Below, piece by piece: positions 36,801 to 49,345 of a stretch of 64,000 bases of DNA (positions within the stretch are counted from its first letter, which is position 1; each line of letters starts with the position of its first letter). The DNA comes from Pelodera strongyloides. Lineage: Eukaryota > Nematoda > Chromadorea > Rhabditida > Rhabditidae. The stretch spans positions 62,001 through 126,000 of the forward strand of contig JAANDG010000366.1 in NCBI GenBank assembly GCA_036852015.1, given 5' to 3'. Below the pieces are notes generated by a model. That model saw nothing but the letters and a program-made list of their open reading frames with translations. It was not told the DNA's origin and ran no database searches. A program made the translations under genes and the position numbers.

Positions 36801-38558
36801 ATACCAAAGAAGGTCGGTACTCATGAACAAAATCAATAAAAAAACTAAGGAGAGCAATTACATTCAACTCGTTATTTACCCCAGACTCTTCCCGAAGAGC
36901 CACAAAAGGAACGGGGTCCTCAGGGAGATTGACAATCGATGGAGTCTCCACATTTTGTATATCCAGGGGTTCTAGTTTGATGTTCACAGACGCATCTGTC
37001 CTTTCTTGCGTTCCGCTAGGTTCCGAATATGATTCATCCAGAACCTCTTCTTTGATATGTTCACTTGAAGTGCCAGCCGTGCGCGCATTAGAACTTGTCT
37101 CCAGAACCGGCCCAACGGTCTCCTGCAGTTCTATTGTGCCTCGTTCCTAAAACATATAATTTAGTGTGTATTTATGCGGTCGAACTTTGATATTACTTGT
37201 GTCTTGCAAATAACCTCATGATCAACTGAGCTTAACGGTTGCAGCCAACTGCGCTCATCCGGCTTTTAGTGGCCTAGTAACTATTGTTGGCTAGAAGTTG
37301 TTGGCGGGGCAAAACTAACAAAGAAACTAGGCATATCAAGAATTCATGAAAGCATTTTATATTTTCACACAGTTCCATGAATCAACAGATGCATGCTGAG
37401 TCAGAGAACAGGGGTCCTATAGAAAGAAAATGCGCAAACCTGAAGACTCTCCACGGGGTTCGGCGTCTGTGTAATATCGTAATCTGAACTCTTGAGCAAT
37501 GGCAGGAGGTTCTCAAAGTTACCGCACGACTTTGCAGCCCTACGCCCCTTCTTTCTCTTTGCCTTCTTCGTCACAACATCGGTTTGATCATCTGTAGCCG
37601 GAGCAGTGGTTTGAAGTGTGGAAACCTGAAATCGATTGTAACTAGAAGAAAATATAACATATAGGCAATGTACGCTATGCGCTGACGTACCGTGCTTATC
37701 GACACGTAATTCTATTCCTGATAAACAAATTTCCGCTAAAAATAACATACTGAATTAGCTGTTGTCTCAAGTTCTTGTAGCTTAAGGACGAGATGGACTT
37801 GAGCTTTAGGGGAGACCAGGAGACAAAGATGCTGAAAAATTCATGAACATAATAATAATACAACAGTTGGCCAGTCGGAGAGTCAAACAATACTTAACTG
37901 TGCAAACGAGTTGCCATTAAGATGGGCCTACAGCATAAATTAAGAGAAAAAATAAGGAAGATAAGGTGCACTGATGACGTTGTCAAGCAAAGTGATGAAG
38001 ATTTTTATGCAACAGTGGTCGGGCAAAAGCGTGGTTTAAATTTTGGGAAAAAAAGCAAACAAACTAATATCAAACCAACCGAGGGAGAAGATGGTGGTGC
38101 TTTTGGACACATATCCCAAGCGTAATCTGAATTGGTAGAAGCTACTTCTGATTCTGGATCGCTTTGTGTGGGCACATAGACCTAAATTTAATGAAACATC
38201 AAAATAAGTTCCTTTCCGCAATCGTGTACATCTCGTATATTGTAAGCTTGTACTTTTGAGCAAAACAACAGACATAAACCGACCGATTGTTCTAGTGACG
38301 GAGCTATATTCACAACTACATCGTCCCGTGTGTTCGCCGATGGTGAGTTTCTGTCCGGATCAACTATCTAAAAAAAATAGAGCAAATGAACAGAATGCCT
38401 TGTAATCTGTCCGTGCCCTGCATCTAACTAATTAAGAAAAATGGTTGTATTCCACAGACACCCGCAAAGAAGGACAATGATTTCCCCTAAAAAAAAAGAT
38501 ATACCTCATTCTCATTAGGAAACTCTGAGCCCTGCACGCCAGATCCGCTTCCCTCCAT
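30889..38558 (-). CDS. Nuclear-receptor-like protein A with three DNA-binding modules
   Basis: About 27 exons join in phase to roughly 910 residues. The ATG at 38558 follows TTTGTTTGCAG by 16 bases. Exons 5-7 carry a basic nuclear-localisation stretch (KKAKRKKGRR) and IKEE/IKLE sumoylation-like motifs. Three modules follow. Module 1 (36.57-36.08 kb): CVVC...YAVYCCDPCFAFF, then a degenerate second finger and KECIKAGMQ. Module 2 (35.97-35.45 kb): CQVC...SCSRCSNLF, RCVHAVDRFGRRCGRC, RCLKLGMK. Module 3 (35.43-34.90 kb): CVVC...FGVTCCYQCESFFRR, CDKCLVTLC, AGMK. The CxxC...CxxCxxFF spacing and the (A/L)GM after the last Cys are the nuclear-receptor DNA-binding signature. The C-terminal region matches gene B but no known ligand-binding domain, and ends in an acidic tail. 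One intron uses a GC donor (34471-34472). Confidence 0.82.
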
Positions 38559-38928
38559 AAAGGCACTTGGTTACCTGCAAACAAATTCGAATTATCGCAA
38601 ATGTTGCGATCAATTTGAATCAATGGTCAAAAAGCGGTGTGCGTAGATTAACAAGCGGAAAATTTCAACATTATGAGCAAGGTAATGGAGCAGAGGGAAT
38701 TAGAGAAAGAACAACAACGCATTTTAGTGTGAATATTACGTTAAATAAGCGATGTGTTGTGCTGAATGCGGGAAGTAGCAAACAACTCGATTTTAGTTAC
38801 ATTTTTTCATAGTTTTAGATGAGATTTTAGCAAAGAAGTAAAGCAACCAAACGCAAGCGGGTACTTCGTTCACAAAGGCTGAATTTTTCAGTGAAACATA
38901 TAGCAGGGAAACAAAGAAGAACAACTTG

Positions 38929-39392
38929 TTAAAGGGAGAGGCCCACGAGAAAATTTCTTTCTCTCAATTTACTTGCACAGAGTGTCCAGAATCTTCTATG
39001 AAAACATTTCTATGAAAACCGCATCTATTTGCATCATGAACTTGCAGAGATATTCTATGCTAAACAACGGCCAGGTACAGTAGTCAGAAAGGTTAAAATA
39101 CCTTTTTATAGTTTATATCCGTCCATTAGCGTTCTTTCTCTACATAATAATTGCTAAACGAGTGAAGAACATTACTACCATTATTACAAAGCGTTTCCAA
39201 TACTGTAATACCATAAAAGAGCAAAAATTGTTTCAGACTACGGTGCCTGGCCGAACTGTTTAGCATAGGATATATCTGCGAGTTCTAACTGCAAAGAGAT
39301 GCGGTTTTCGCAGAAATATTTCTGAGATTCCGGACATTCTGTGGAAGTAAATTGAGGAAAACATTTTTTTTCTCGTTAGCCTCTCCCTTTAA
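38929..39392. mobile_element. Second TTAA-bounded palindromic MITE
   Basis: An imperfect inverted repeat whose ends read TTAAAGGGAGAGGC on the left and the complementary CCTCTCCCTTTAA on the right. The arms (about 160 bp) share CTCAATTTACTT, AAAACCGCATCT and TATGCTAAACA blocks in opposite orientation. The internal sequence differs from the element at 18298-18663, but the TTAA edge and AGGGA start are the same, so both are probably mobilised by the same class of transposase. It is non-coding and sits about 370 bp upstream of NR-like gene A. Confidence 0.72.
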
Positions 39393-40165
39393 GAAGGTAA
39401 GCATAAAGAACAACAACGCGGGCTGCCACCTCTGATATAGAAAGTGCAACTGTTGCAATCAAAATATGATAAAATATGACTAGACACACACAACCACTCA
39501 GAGAGCATTATTTTCTTCAGATAAAGAGAAATTTTACTGCGCGTTGGGGTTGCTATTTCAGAAAAGAAAAGAGGCAGATATCCCGTTCGGGTGGAACCTT
39601 TCCGAAAGGATCTTGGCAAAAACAAAAACCTTATTCCAATGAGAGACACTTCCCATTGAGCAGGCAGGGTTTTTCTTTGTAAGTTTTGAGTAAGCTTACA
39701 GCCCCAACGCGCTCGAAATCTTTCAGAAAAGCTGTTCGAGTTATACCGGGTTAGCAACTTTTTTTTCCAACTACGGTATGTTTTCCGACTACCGTAACGC
39801 GGCGTAGTACACCAATGTATGTATTTAGCGGCTAGGAGTGTCGTATATTATACCAACGGTCATACATATCGACTAATGATAGCGTAAGTTAACGATTTTA
39901 CTAGCGATGATACAAATAACTATACATCTGCAAGACAAGTACAAATATGGGAACAAATACAAACAGGATCATATTTATGATGAGCACTTTGAAATAAACA
40001 CCACTCACTTAACTCTTATGAGCTACGCAACACTTCCACGCAACCCTCTTGCGTTATTTGCGGGTTAACCTCAACTAGCAAATGAGTGAACTACCTTCAT
40101 CCCTCCATTTTCCCCAATTTAGAAACGAAGAAAAATTGGCGGGGACAGGGGACCGCCAGCCAACA

Positions 40166-40189
40166 CGCGACGCTCAGACTACGGTGCTC
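40166..40189 (-). promoter_or_regulatory. Shared 24-bp element upstream of NR-like gene A
   Basis: CGCGACGCTCAGACTACGGT plus four bases matches the element upstream of gene B with two differences. See that entry for the alternatives. Confidence 0.35.
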
Positions 40190-41385
40190 GTGATGTTTTA
40201 TGTGTGTTTGCCGTGTTAACATTTGTGTATATCATATATTATCATACTCTGTTTTCTTCCAGTAGGAATTGAAGGGGGCTCGTCAGACACATGAGCAAAT
40301 GGGTGATATTGACACATTCACTGGGCTCTCCCCGTTTTTCTTACTGTACTAATTTACTATTTTTCACTGCTGAAATAAAGGAAATACAATATTAGTTATG
40401 TAAGTAACGCTATGATGTAAAGAGAAAAAAAGCCTATTCAATAATTGGTGAAATGAAAAGGAGGAAATGTGTGTTTTGGCAATGCTTGCAGTTTCGATGC
40501 ATCTTCCATTGAATTTGTTAAAATTGCAGTTCTACAACGTGATCGTTCAGAATCATTTTCAGTCAGCGATTTCGCCCAACCGAATGTCGAGCTCATCATG
40601 TTATATGTGACATCAGAATGCCGCGGAGTTGGTTTCACACATTCATGATAAAGGTTTCTTGATTAAATTATTGAATCGTAATAAAGCTCGTGGGACGAAG
40701 AAAATTAGCTAGTTGTTTTTTTTTCTCTTTGGTTATATTCACCGTTACTTTAACGATGAAAATGGAGTCGCAAGTTCTGATTCGAAAAACAAAGGGATTT
40801 CTTACAATTGTGCAATCCCGCTACCCAATTGCCAGGTTTTCATCGTTGCACATTCTGAACCAAGTGATTTAAGAAGATTACTCAGGTTCATGTAGAACTT
40901 GTTGAGGTCAGCTGATCATAGAAAACCTACTATTTACCGTCGTACAAAAGAACACGTATACATAGTGTATTACGTTTGCAAATAGGTTGCAAAGAATGGT
41001 AGAGCAACTTATGCGCTTAACTTCAACGGTAAATAGGCTTACGTTGTGCGCAAATCAAACTGAATACAGAGAACGAAGACGTTCATTTGACGAGCTGGAG
41101 TTTGACAAGGATTGTTGCCATTGTCTCTATTTCATGGTTTACTTGATGCAACAGTGTCATACACACCCTTCTATTTCGTTAGGTTCAGACTTACAATTAG
41201 CCGTCTGCTAAAATCCTCCTCCCATACTTCGATGAAGAACATAGTCAGCTTATAAATCCTACATTGTTACCATTTTACCCAAAACCCTGTTTCATATAAA
41301 CTGGCTTTGAGTTCTTCGTTCAACTTTTGCTGATGTTTTTGCAATTGTTACACACGTTGTTCCACGCTGCCAGCTGACACTCATT

Positions 41386-44300
41386 ATGGCAGTAAAGTCA
41401 AAGGATTCCTCGCTTTTCAAGGAACTTGTTGGTAAGTTGGCAGTTGCTCCAAAGCACAAACATACACACGCGAAGACACATAGAGCACCTTAACAAAAAA
41501 CAACACTTGCACAACGTCACTAACAAAAACATTTACTTTACCTAGATAACTGTGTGCATGGACAGAAAATTAAACCTCGAATACATCAAACAACTTCCAT
41601 ACACCGCTTTGCTGTCAATCATCGATTCCATTTTCTGATGCGCTGCTTATTGCTAATATCCCTGAAAAGATGAAGTAACCCAAAGCAAAGCGTCGTAAAT
41701 GTTGAAATCCTTAGAATCGTTGGTTCATTATTCGCTTGTTGATAGGCTATGAAAAATAAATAAATAACAGCAAACCCAGTTGGTTAATCGTTGTTGGGTC
41801 GCTAGAGAGATACATCGAATATTTAAGTGCATCTCTAAACTAATAGTTATTCATGTGATTCTTCAGTTTCACCGACAAAGTTTCTTGGGCCACAAGCGGA
41901 TAGCTTCATGCACACTCGAACACGTTGAAGTTTATACGTTACTGTTTCAAAATTATTGCAAGCTGAAAACACGAAATCAAACTGGAAACTGTGCCAACCA
42001 AATATCGCCAAAATCAAACGATGTGAGCGGAAGTTTATCATTAGTTCGCGCCTCTTTTTTCATGATAACACTCATCATTTGTAGGATATTTGTGGGTTTA
42101 GTCCATAAAAAGACTTATCATCAATTACATCTGTGATCTTTGGCTGTGCGGCAAGCGAAATTTTTAGGATCTAAGTTTTTATAGCGTTTTCCTGGTAACC
42201 ACGTACATTTTCAAAATTTCTTGGAAGAATACACCACCCTTCTACCTTTCGTCGACAAACAGGTAAGCATTGGATGCATAAGAGCAATACGGTACGTTGT
42301 TGGCTTATGGCTATGGCATTTGTTAAGGACACTGGCATCATTTAAACTCCTTGTTATTGTGACGTCATAGAACACCAACGTGTTCTCTTTCTCTGTGAGT
42401 TCCCGTGTGTTCTTCACTTTCTTTGGATCATCTCCTCTCTTTTTTCTCGCTGGTGAAGATCATCCATGATCATTCAATGTTCATTTTTCTCCCGCTCTGT
42501 TCCTCCCTTTCCTCCCCTTTCCTCCCTGTTGTCTTACCATTCCTCCCCTGAGGAGGAAGAGAGCTCACTTCATTTTCCCAACTGTTTTGAAAAGCAAAAG
42601 GTTGACACTTATCCTCATTTTTTTAAATCACAGATATTTTGCGCTCAAACTTGCAACTTGTGTCTATTAGCTTATGATAAGGTATACCCGGCTTTGCCTA
42701 TCATAATACATATACAGTTTAGGCAGTAACGTTAGGCACGATTTTTTGTTAAATCGTGGTACTCTTAGATCCAGTCTATGTCGAACGCCAATCTGTAAAA
42801 TGTCGAAAGCCAATCTGTAAAATGAATCATCTTGCTTGTTTTGAACCTTCTTCATATGCACAGTTCTCCGCATTATGTGACTCCTTTATTGTGAATTTCA
42901 CTTTGTTTCGTCAGTAAACAAACGAAGTGCCAACAAGCTTAAGCACATGTTCTTCACGGTTAGAAACATTTATAAAACAGAGAAACCACTCCATTTTCCG
43001 TCTTAGTACATATTGTGTGGTTCGCACATGTGTTAGTCTCCATAAAGACGTACAATGGCCTTTCTCACCATTGAAGACACAAACAAATGTGTTATTTTGA
43101 CAGAAAAAGACAATAGGCACCGCTTCTGATATTGTTGGAACATTCAGTGTGCATTCATAGACTATGCATAATTTGTTGCGAGGTGATGTTTAAAAGTCAA
43201 ACATTCATACTAAATTCATTACCCTGTACCTCATATTAAAATTTGGTATTCTAAATAAGTGAAGCCCAATCCTTTAATCGTTTGCGCCCTCTTGCGCCTT
43301 CTTTTCCTTCTGAATTATTTAGGATTTAATTTTCAATACTGTTTTTCAGCCTGAAAGTCATTGCTGGGAACAGTCGAAGATGCCCATCGCGGGAGCGGAC
43401 GGTACGTAGATTTATATTATTAATTAATATGACTAATGTGCGACGGTGAAAACAAATTGAAGATGAAACAGACAACATGGGGTGTCATGGTCTAGGAGTT
43501 GGAAGGAAATGAGCGACTGCCAAAACACGCCACGTATTTTCGCATTGTTCACAATTAAATTAACATATCTCAAGCTCTTTTATTTAACACGACTGTTTTC
43601 TTCTAATAAGATGCCGTTTGTACATAATTTGTTGTAGTCAGCAGGATCATAAACATGTTAATTTCAAAGGTTACCTGCTGTAAAACGTAATTTGAGCTTC
43701 TTATTGCTGACAAACTTATGGTTTTTCAAATATGATGTGAATCACTTTGGTCTTTCATTGAATTTCATCTCAATCCATAGCACACAGCCTGTGATTGGAG
43801 TATAATCGAAAGTTTTTATTGGTTGCAAAAATAAGCAAAGAAACCCGTGTGTTGCCTAGCAACGCCGTAGCATTACATAATAATACATGTCAGTATTTAA
43901 ACCAAATTTACACGGTGTGTGTTCAGCTAGAATAAACACTTGCAATTGCTAACAAGTAATTCTAAAGCTTGGTAAATTCTTATTCTAGAGGTTTTGTTAG
44001 AGTTGGTAAAATTCGAGCATGTCGAGCAAAAAATATTTCACCCCGCGTTGATACAAAATCACATAAATAAAGCTATTTCTCGCGGATCGCAAATTTTGGC
44101 ACGAGGCCAATTTGGGACGCGGGATTCACAGGCGCAGTGTCTCCGTCCAATAAATAAGCCACCATTCGGTCCTTCTCTTTTCGATGAGAGATGCATCATT
44201 GATTTTCTTCCCACATTCCATCCTACCCATATATGATAGAAAACACTACATTCCTTTTCGCATCTTAACTATAATACCTCTCATTTTTGTTTTACAAGGA

Positions 44301-47300
44301 CTGTTGACATTCTATTTATACTCTTGCAATCGTATTTTATAAGTTAAATAAGATTCTTTGATTGTTAAGAACTTTGAAATAATTATGAAAATTTTTAGTT
44401 GAAAAAAGCGGAAGTGAGTTTGGTAGTTGGACAAGTGACTCCACGAGCAACAGATCTACCCCAATCAGTATTGGAGGGCGTGACAACGAAGAGCCAGCCG
44501 TATTCAAGTAATTATTTATTTACTATTCATCTAACGTTAGGCTCTGGTTTTATCATAACATTTCACTTTATCCGCAATCTACATTTCTTTTATGGCTAAC
44601 AATGCGCCTCTATTTCGGTAAAAACCTATCAACTCATAATAGAAGAAACTTTGTTTCTCGGACATCACTGCTCTGTTTATAGCCCATTAATATGTTTACT
44701 CAATAATCCATTGTACGCCTCGAACATGTACTTTTCACTCACTCTTAGTTTTTCTTAATTGTTGTTAGCTATGCTGAATTTGTATGTTTCCAAATACCAG
44801 ATTGGTTCATATCATGTAGTAAGCATGCACTGTGGCACATAACAATGTTACATATATCGATATTTCATTCACTCGTTCAGGGTTGCCTGGGAGCTACCCA
44901 ATCTAGCTATGAGTCCACCTCCTACCCCATCCCGCCCAAAAGTATACCGGCTTGTGCTGACTGGTGGACCATGCGGAGGAAAGACTACGGGACAGGTATC
45001 ATTAAGCATTATGAATTGTGCGTTGGATGTGAAACAATAATATTTTCGAGCTACGGGTTGACATCTGCTACTGTTGACGTCAAGTATTTGTTGGTATATG
45101 TTGGACGCCATATATGTTCGTTTTCAATCGAGAGTATTGATTCTGTTCCCGCTAATGGCCAAAATAACTGACTGTTGATCTCGGTTTAATCTAAAGTTTC
45201 TTTGCACAAAATGTGCCGTTTCTTTGAGAACGGAAACTGCTGTTGGTGATTTGTGAGGCAATGCTCCTCTTGGGTAGATTATAAGGAGAACGAAGATCAG
45301 GGAGTGGAGAGACATTGAGAGAAAGCCATGGAGTCAGAGCAATAAGAAAAGAAATAGTCAAGCAGAAATAGAGAAAGCTAGTGACAGAGAGAATTACAGA
45401 GATAAACAGGGAAAGAGACAGAGAACAGTTGTAGAGAAAGGAGAACTGTGCCCGGAAGCCGAGCAGTGACGTTCACGTAACAAAAAACCTGCCTCACGTG
45501 TGCTTGTTTTATGATACCCTTGTAGTAAAGTTCAAAATTACGAGGTTAAAGGTTGGGCATACGTTACCGAGGGAGCTTAAATATTATGTCAGTCGAATGA
45601 AAATACAGAAGAGTGAACGACTCTCACTCCGGTAATGATGTCATTGTTTATTACTGCTACAACCATTACAGTCCCGTCTGGCGTCCTACTTCGAAAACAT
45701 CGGCTGGCGCGTGTTTACTGTGCCGGAAGCTGCCACAGTTCTGTTGTCCGGTGGTATCAAGTTTCAGGTATGTCGTAACATCCAGCCCATGTCATACCAC
45801 GATCATTAAGAGACGTAAACAATTAAGAAACGTGTAAATAGAAAATGCGTTGATTAAACGGACGCGATACACATGACGTTGATACATATGTTTCTTCAGG
45901 AACTGAGCCCTGATCAAACGTTCCAGTTCCAGAAGGACCTGCTCACAACTCTGCTGAAGATCGAAGATGTGAGATGTTTACCATGTTTTACTATAATTTT
46001 TTAAAAGCGGTAGATCACAGTGTGCCAACAAAGTATTTTTTCTAGACTTACTTCCATATGGCGCAAAGTATTACTGAGAAGAACGTGCTGGTCATCTGCG
46101 ATCGGGGTGCCATGGATCCAGCCGCATACATATCACAAGAGAACTGGAGCAATATTCTCAGCGACTGCGGATTAGAACAGTTCAGCCTCAAAGAGGACCG
46201 TTACAACCAGGTAGAATATGTGTCAGTGTCACAATTACAAATGGATGTATTGCTTGCCCATGCCAACCATGGTTATTGTTTTTAAATTCCACTATCAAAA
46301 GAAACAAGTTGTTATTCCTAGGATGGTACTTGTTTCCGACTTCATTCACGAGTAAAAGAGGACTTAGCCTGTTAATTTTCATCTAGTTTATAGGTCGTGC
46401 ACATGGTCACCGCGGCTGACGGTGCAGATGAATTCTACACACTCACTAATAATGCACAACGTATGGAGGGTTTACAACAAGCCATTGATATTGACCTACT
46501 TACAAGAAATGTATGTCATTTTTAGACTCAGCACATTTAATCAATAATATTTAGCTCAACTGCATAGCGAACCAGGACAGACTCATTGGGCGCCTTCTTG
46601 TTTAGATCTTTGTGCTTTATTTAGGCGAGGATCATAGCGATGCGCTAAATTTGTTTTATTAACGATCAAGCGTCAACCGCTAAAAAGTTGCCAAAAATAT
46701 CATTTCAAAATCAACTTTTAGGTATGGGTTGGTCATCCGTACATGGATATCATTGATAACAGAGACTGCAAGAGCTTCGAGGACAAGATGCAAAAACTCG
46801 TTTCGGTATGCAATAATCTTCCTCCTTAAATACCACTGGAGTTTGCTAATTGCGAGGCGCGCCGGCATGGTTTTGGAAAGTATATTTAGTAGATATGGTT
46901 GCAAAGGAGCACATTTCTAAGGCATATTAAGCACAAATTGAAGACAAACTGCGAATTGAACTGATGTTTGTGATCATCCAAACCGTGCCGGTGTCAACTC
47001 GCGCGTATTGTGCGCTCGAATGTGTCGGTGCTTTAGGTTGTGGCCTCACGAGTTGGTCTTCCTATTCAAGAACGCCTTTCCCTCAACAGCCGGTCAGTCA
47101 TGACGGCGTTCTTTGTTGTTTGTAGTTTGACGTGCCAAATTAAGAACCCTATTCATCTATCCAGTGAACAACAAAGAGCGCCGTTGACGACTTTTTACTT
47201 AAATTTTCTTTCATAAACCAATTTCCCCTTGTTATTGATATGGTCAACAGAAATAAGAACACTTATTGCAGGAAGCGCAAATGGCTTGTGTCTGAAGTCA

Positions 47301-48420
47301 CCGAGAACTCGTTCATTAAATTTGAAGAGTTCTTGGTCAAGCACGATTATCTACTGTCCGACAGTAACGAGCACCAGGTAACCAATTGTATTTCTTTAAT
47401 TGGCAAATATCATTGCGCACCCAACAATTGGTGGCGTGCCAATTTAAGTAAAAAAAAAATTGTTCATGAAAAAGCCACTATAGCCACAATGTTTGTTGTA
47501 CTTGACAGTTCAGCTGTATTCTTGAACTTATATGCCTCGTCACTCAGGTTCGTATTCGCTCGAGAACACAAAACGGGCGTACCACATACACGATCAACAC
47601 ACGCTACTTTGGAAAAGAAGAGACAATAGAGACAAGGACAAAGATCAACGAGCGCGAGTATCAGAGGTGAAAATTTCCATCATTTTAGGCAGGCAATAAT
47701 TCTATGTGTGATGCCGATTGGAAGCTCCACGTAGTTTCTGAGTAACCAAGATGACCTTTTCAGATACTTGACCATGAAGGACCGTTCGCGTGCAACTCTC
47801 TATAAGAAACGTCGTTGTTTCTCCTACGGAAACCAATATTACAATCTGGACACATATGTGGATCCTCTTCCTCCAGCTGCAACGGGTCCTCTGAGCATTC
47901 TGGAGACGTACGCGACTAGAAATGGAGATGTCGAACTTCCACAATTCCTAACCATCGAGAAGGAGATTACAGGTATCGAAACGGGAGAGGCGATAGAGTG
48001 TGGTGAGGTAGAAGAGGGAAGAATAGTTGCTATTGAATTAACTTCTTTTACGTGGACCACGAGATTTTCTGATTGGCCGTATACACTTCGCTTCAAGGTG
48101 ATCCCTCGTTCTCGATGTTCGAACTTGCAAAATATCCGGCAACCGATGAGTTGGACGCATATGCGGTAAAATGTGCAGAAGTCGACGAATTAGACAGGAA
48201 ACTGGAAAATCTCATGAAAGATGATGAACATCCCCTTGAGGTATGTATTTTGTGAACAGAAAACTACCCGACAAAAAAAAACTAATTGTTTCGAGCGCGT
48301 AATCTTGTAATCTACATTTTAAGCTTTTCTTTAAAGTTTGTAAACAATTACATTCTTTGATTGCAGTTTAGATAATCGTTTATCATTGTTCAGGAAACCA
48401 TCGGAACTTCGTTCTCCTAG
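41386..48420 (+). CDS. Ttd14: TTD14-like P-loop GTP/phosphatidic-acid-binding protein
   Basis: Fourteen exons join to 486 residues when started at the ATG at 41386 (first exon 41386-41431, [15 protein letters not shown]). A second possible first exon, 43380-43401 (MPIAGAD), also exits in phase 1 and gives 478 residues. The following exons run from 44399-44507 and 44881-44995 to 48394-48420. The P-loop [13 protein letters not shown] is at about residue 80, followed by [46 protein letters not shown] and [13 protein letters not shown], in the order of Drosophila TTD14, which is needed for TRPL channel movement and binds GTP and phosphatidic acid. A conserved KRKWLVSEV block and the C-terminal region follow. 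The exon-13 acceptor is a weak CTTCAAG. The last exon adds only eight residues, so the C-terminus is the least certain part. Confidence 0.9.
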
Positions 48421-49345
48421 CTGGCGGCCCTTACAAAATAGACGAAGAAAGACTGATGACATATCCAACGTGTGGAAATACATAGCAAACGACTATCGAA
48501 ACGGGAAAGAATCACTTAAATACGCTTGCTGGTGTTAAGCATTTGATGTTCACTGGGCTAATATATGATGCTTTATAAATAGATGCAAACAAGGGTTTTT
48601 CTACTTTTTTCCTATTTTAAGTATTTTGGTTACACGCAGATCCAACCCTTGGTAGAACTTTCGTAAAGTAGGGCTGACAATGCTCAACGCGACCGTTACC
48701 TGTATATACACACCCCAATCAATGTTTTTGCAAGAAACTCTAATACTAACAGTAATAAACTAACACAAAACTATTTCTGTCGTAAACAACTTTTTAGTTT
48801 CTGTACAGCTTTACCAATATGGGCAGATTACAGTATATTTAATAAAGAATTTTTAAATGTGTGAAAAATCGGAAGAAAACAATGATGTGCATTAGTCAAC
48901 AATAAGAATCTTCTTTATTTGTAGAGAGAAGACTACAATTTGAAAAAAGACAATCTCTTATTGCGGCTAAAAGAGGAGAAAGGTTGCTTGCAACAAGCAT
49001 ACCAACTCTATTCGTCGTTTATCGATACATACACAATATAATACAAAAGTCACCGTACTTTGGATAAGTAATTGCAAAAAAAGAAAGCTACGAAATACGG
49101 GATTCCAAATCTGCGTTTTGTAGACACTTTAGCGAATGAAACCTCGTATACACGCATAAAGAGCCAGTGAACTGCAGCTAATGGCTTCAGCACATTGGTA
49201 CAAACATAAAAAGCACAGGCTGGAGCGTTTAGAGCAATTACCTAGTTTGTGTAACCGTCTTAAAACAATACCACCAAACGCCAAAAATAAAGCAAAACAA
49301 TTATTAAAACAAGTCTAGCCTACTCTAATATTTCTCTGAATGCAA
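48421..49345. other. Convergent intergenic region
   Basis: This lies between the 3' ends of TTD14 (plus) and SUCLG1 (minus). AATAAA at 48841-48846 on the plus strand is a possible TTD14 polyadenylation signal, and TTTATT near 48914-48919 could serve the minus-strand gene. Nothing else was seen. Confidence 0.5.

Larger units (their letters stand above)
38559..41385. other. Intergenic region, divergent promoters of NR-like A and TTD14
   Basis: No exon was recognised. The region contains the TTAA-bounded palindrome at 38929-39392, the shared element at 40166-40189, and a 13-bp GC-rich inverted pair (CGCGTTGGGGTTG near 39539, near-complement at about 39700). Several short 'actacggt' words occur in it. 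Confidence 0.5.

Noticed and set aside
43994..44236. 80-codon open frame in a TTD14 intron
   Set aside because: It does not join in phase with neighbouring exons and shows no family features.
48363..48537. Longer alternative last exon of TTD14 ending near 48537
   Set aside because: It needs a phase-2 entry while the preceding exon exits in phase 0; the short exon ending at 48420 fits.
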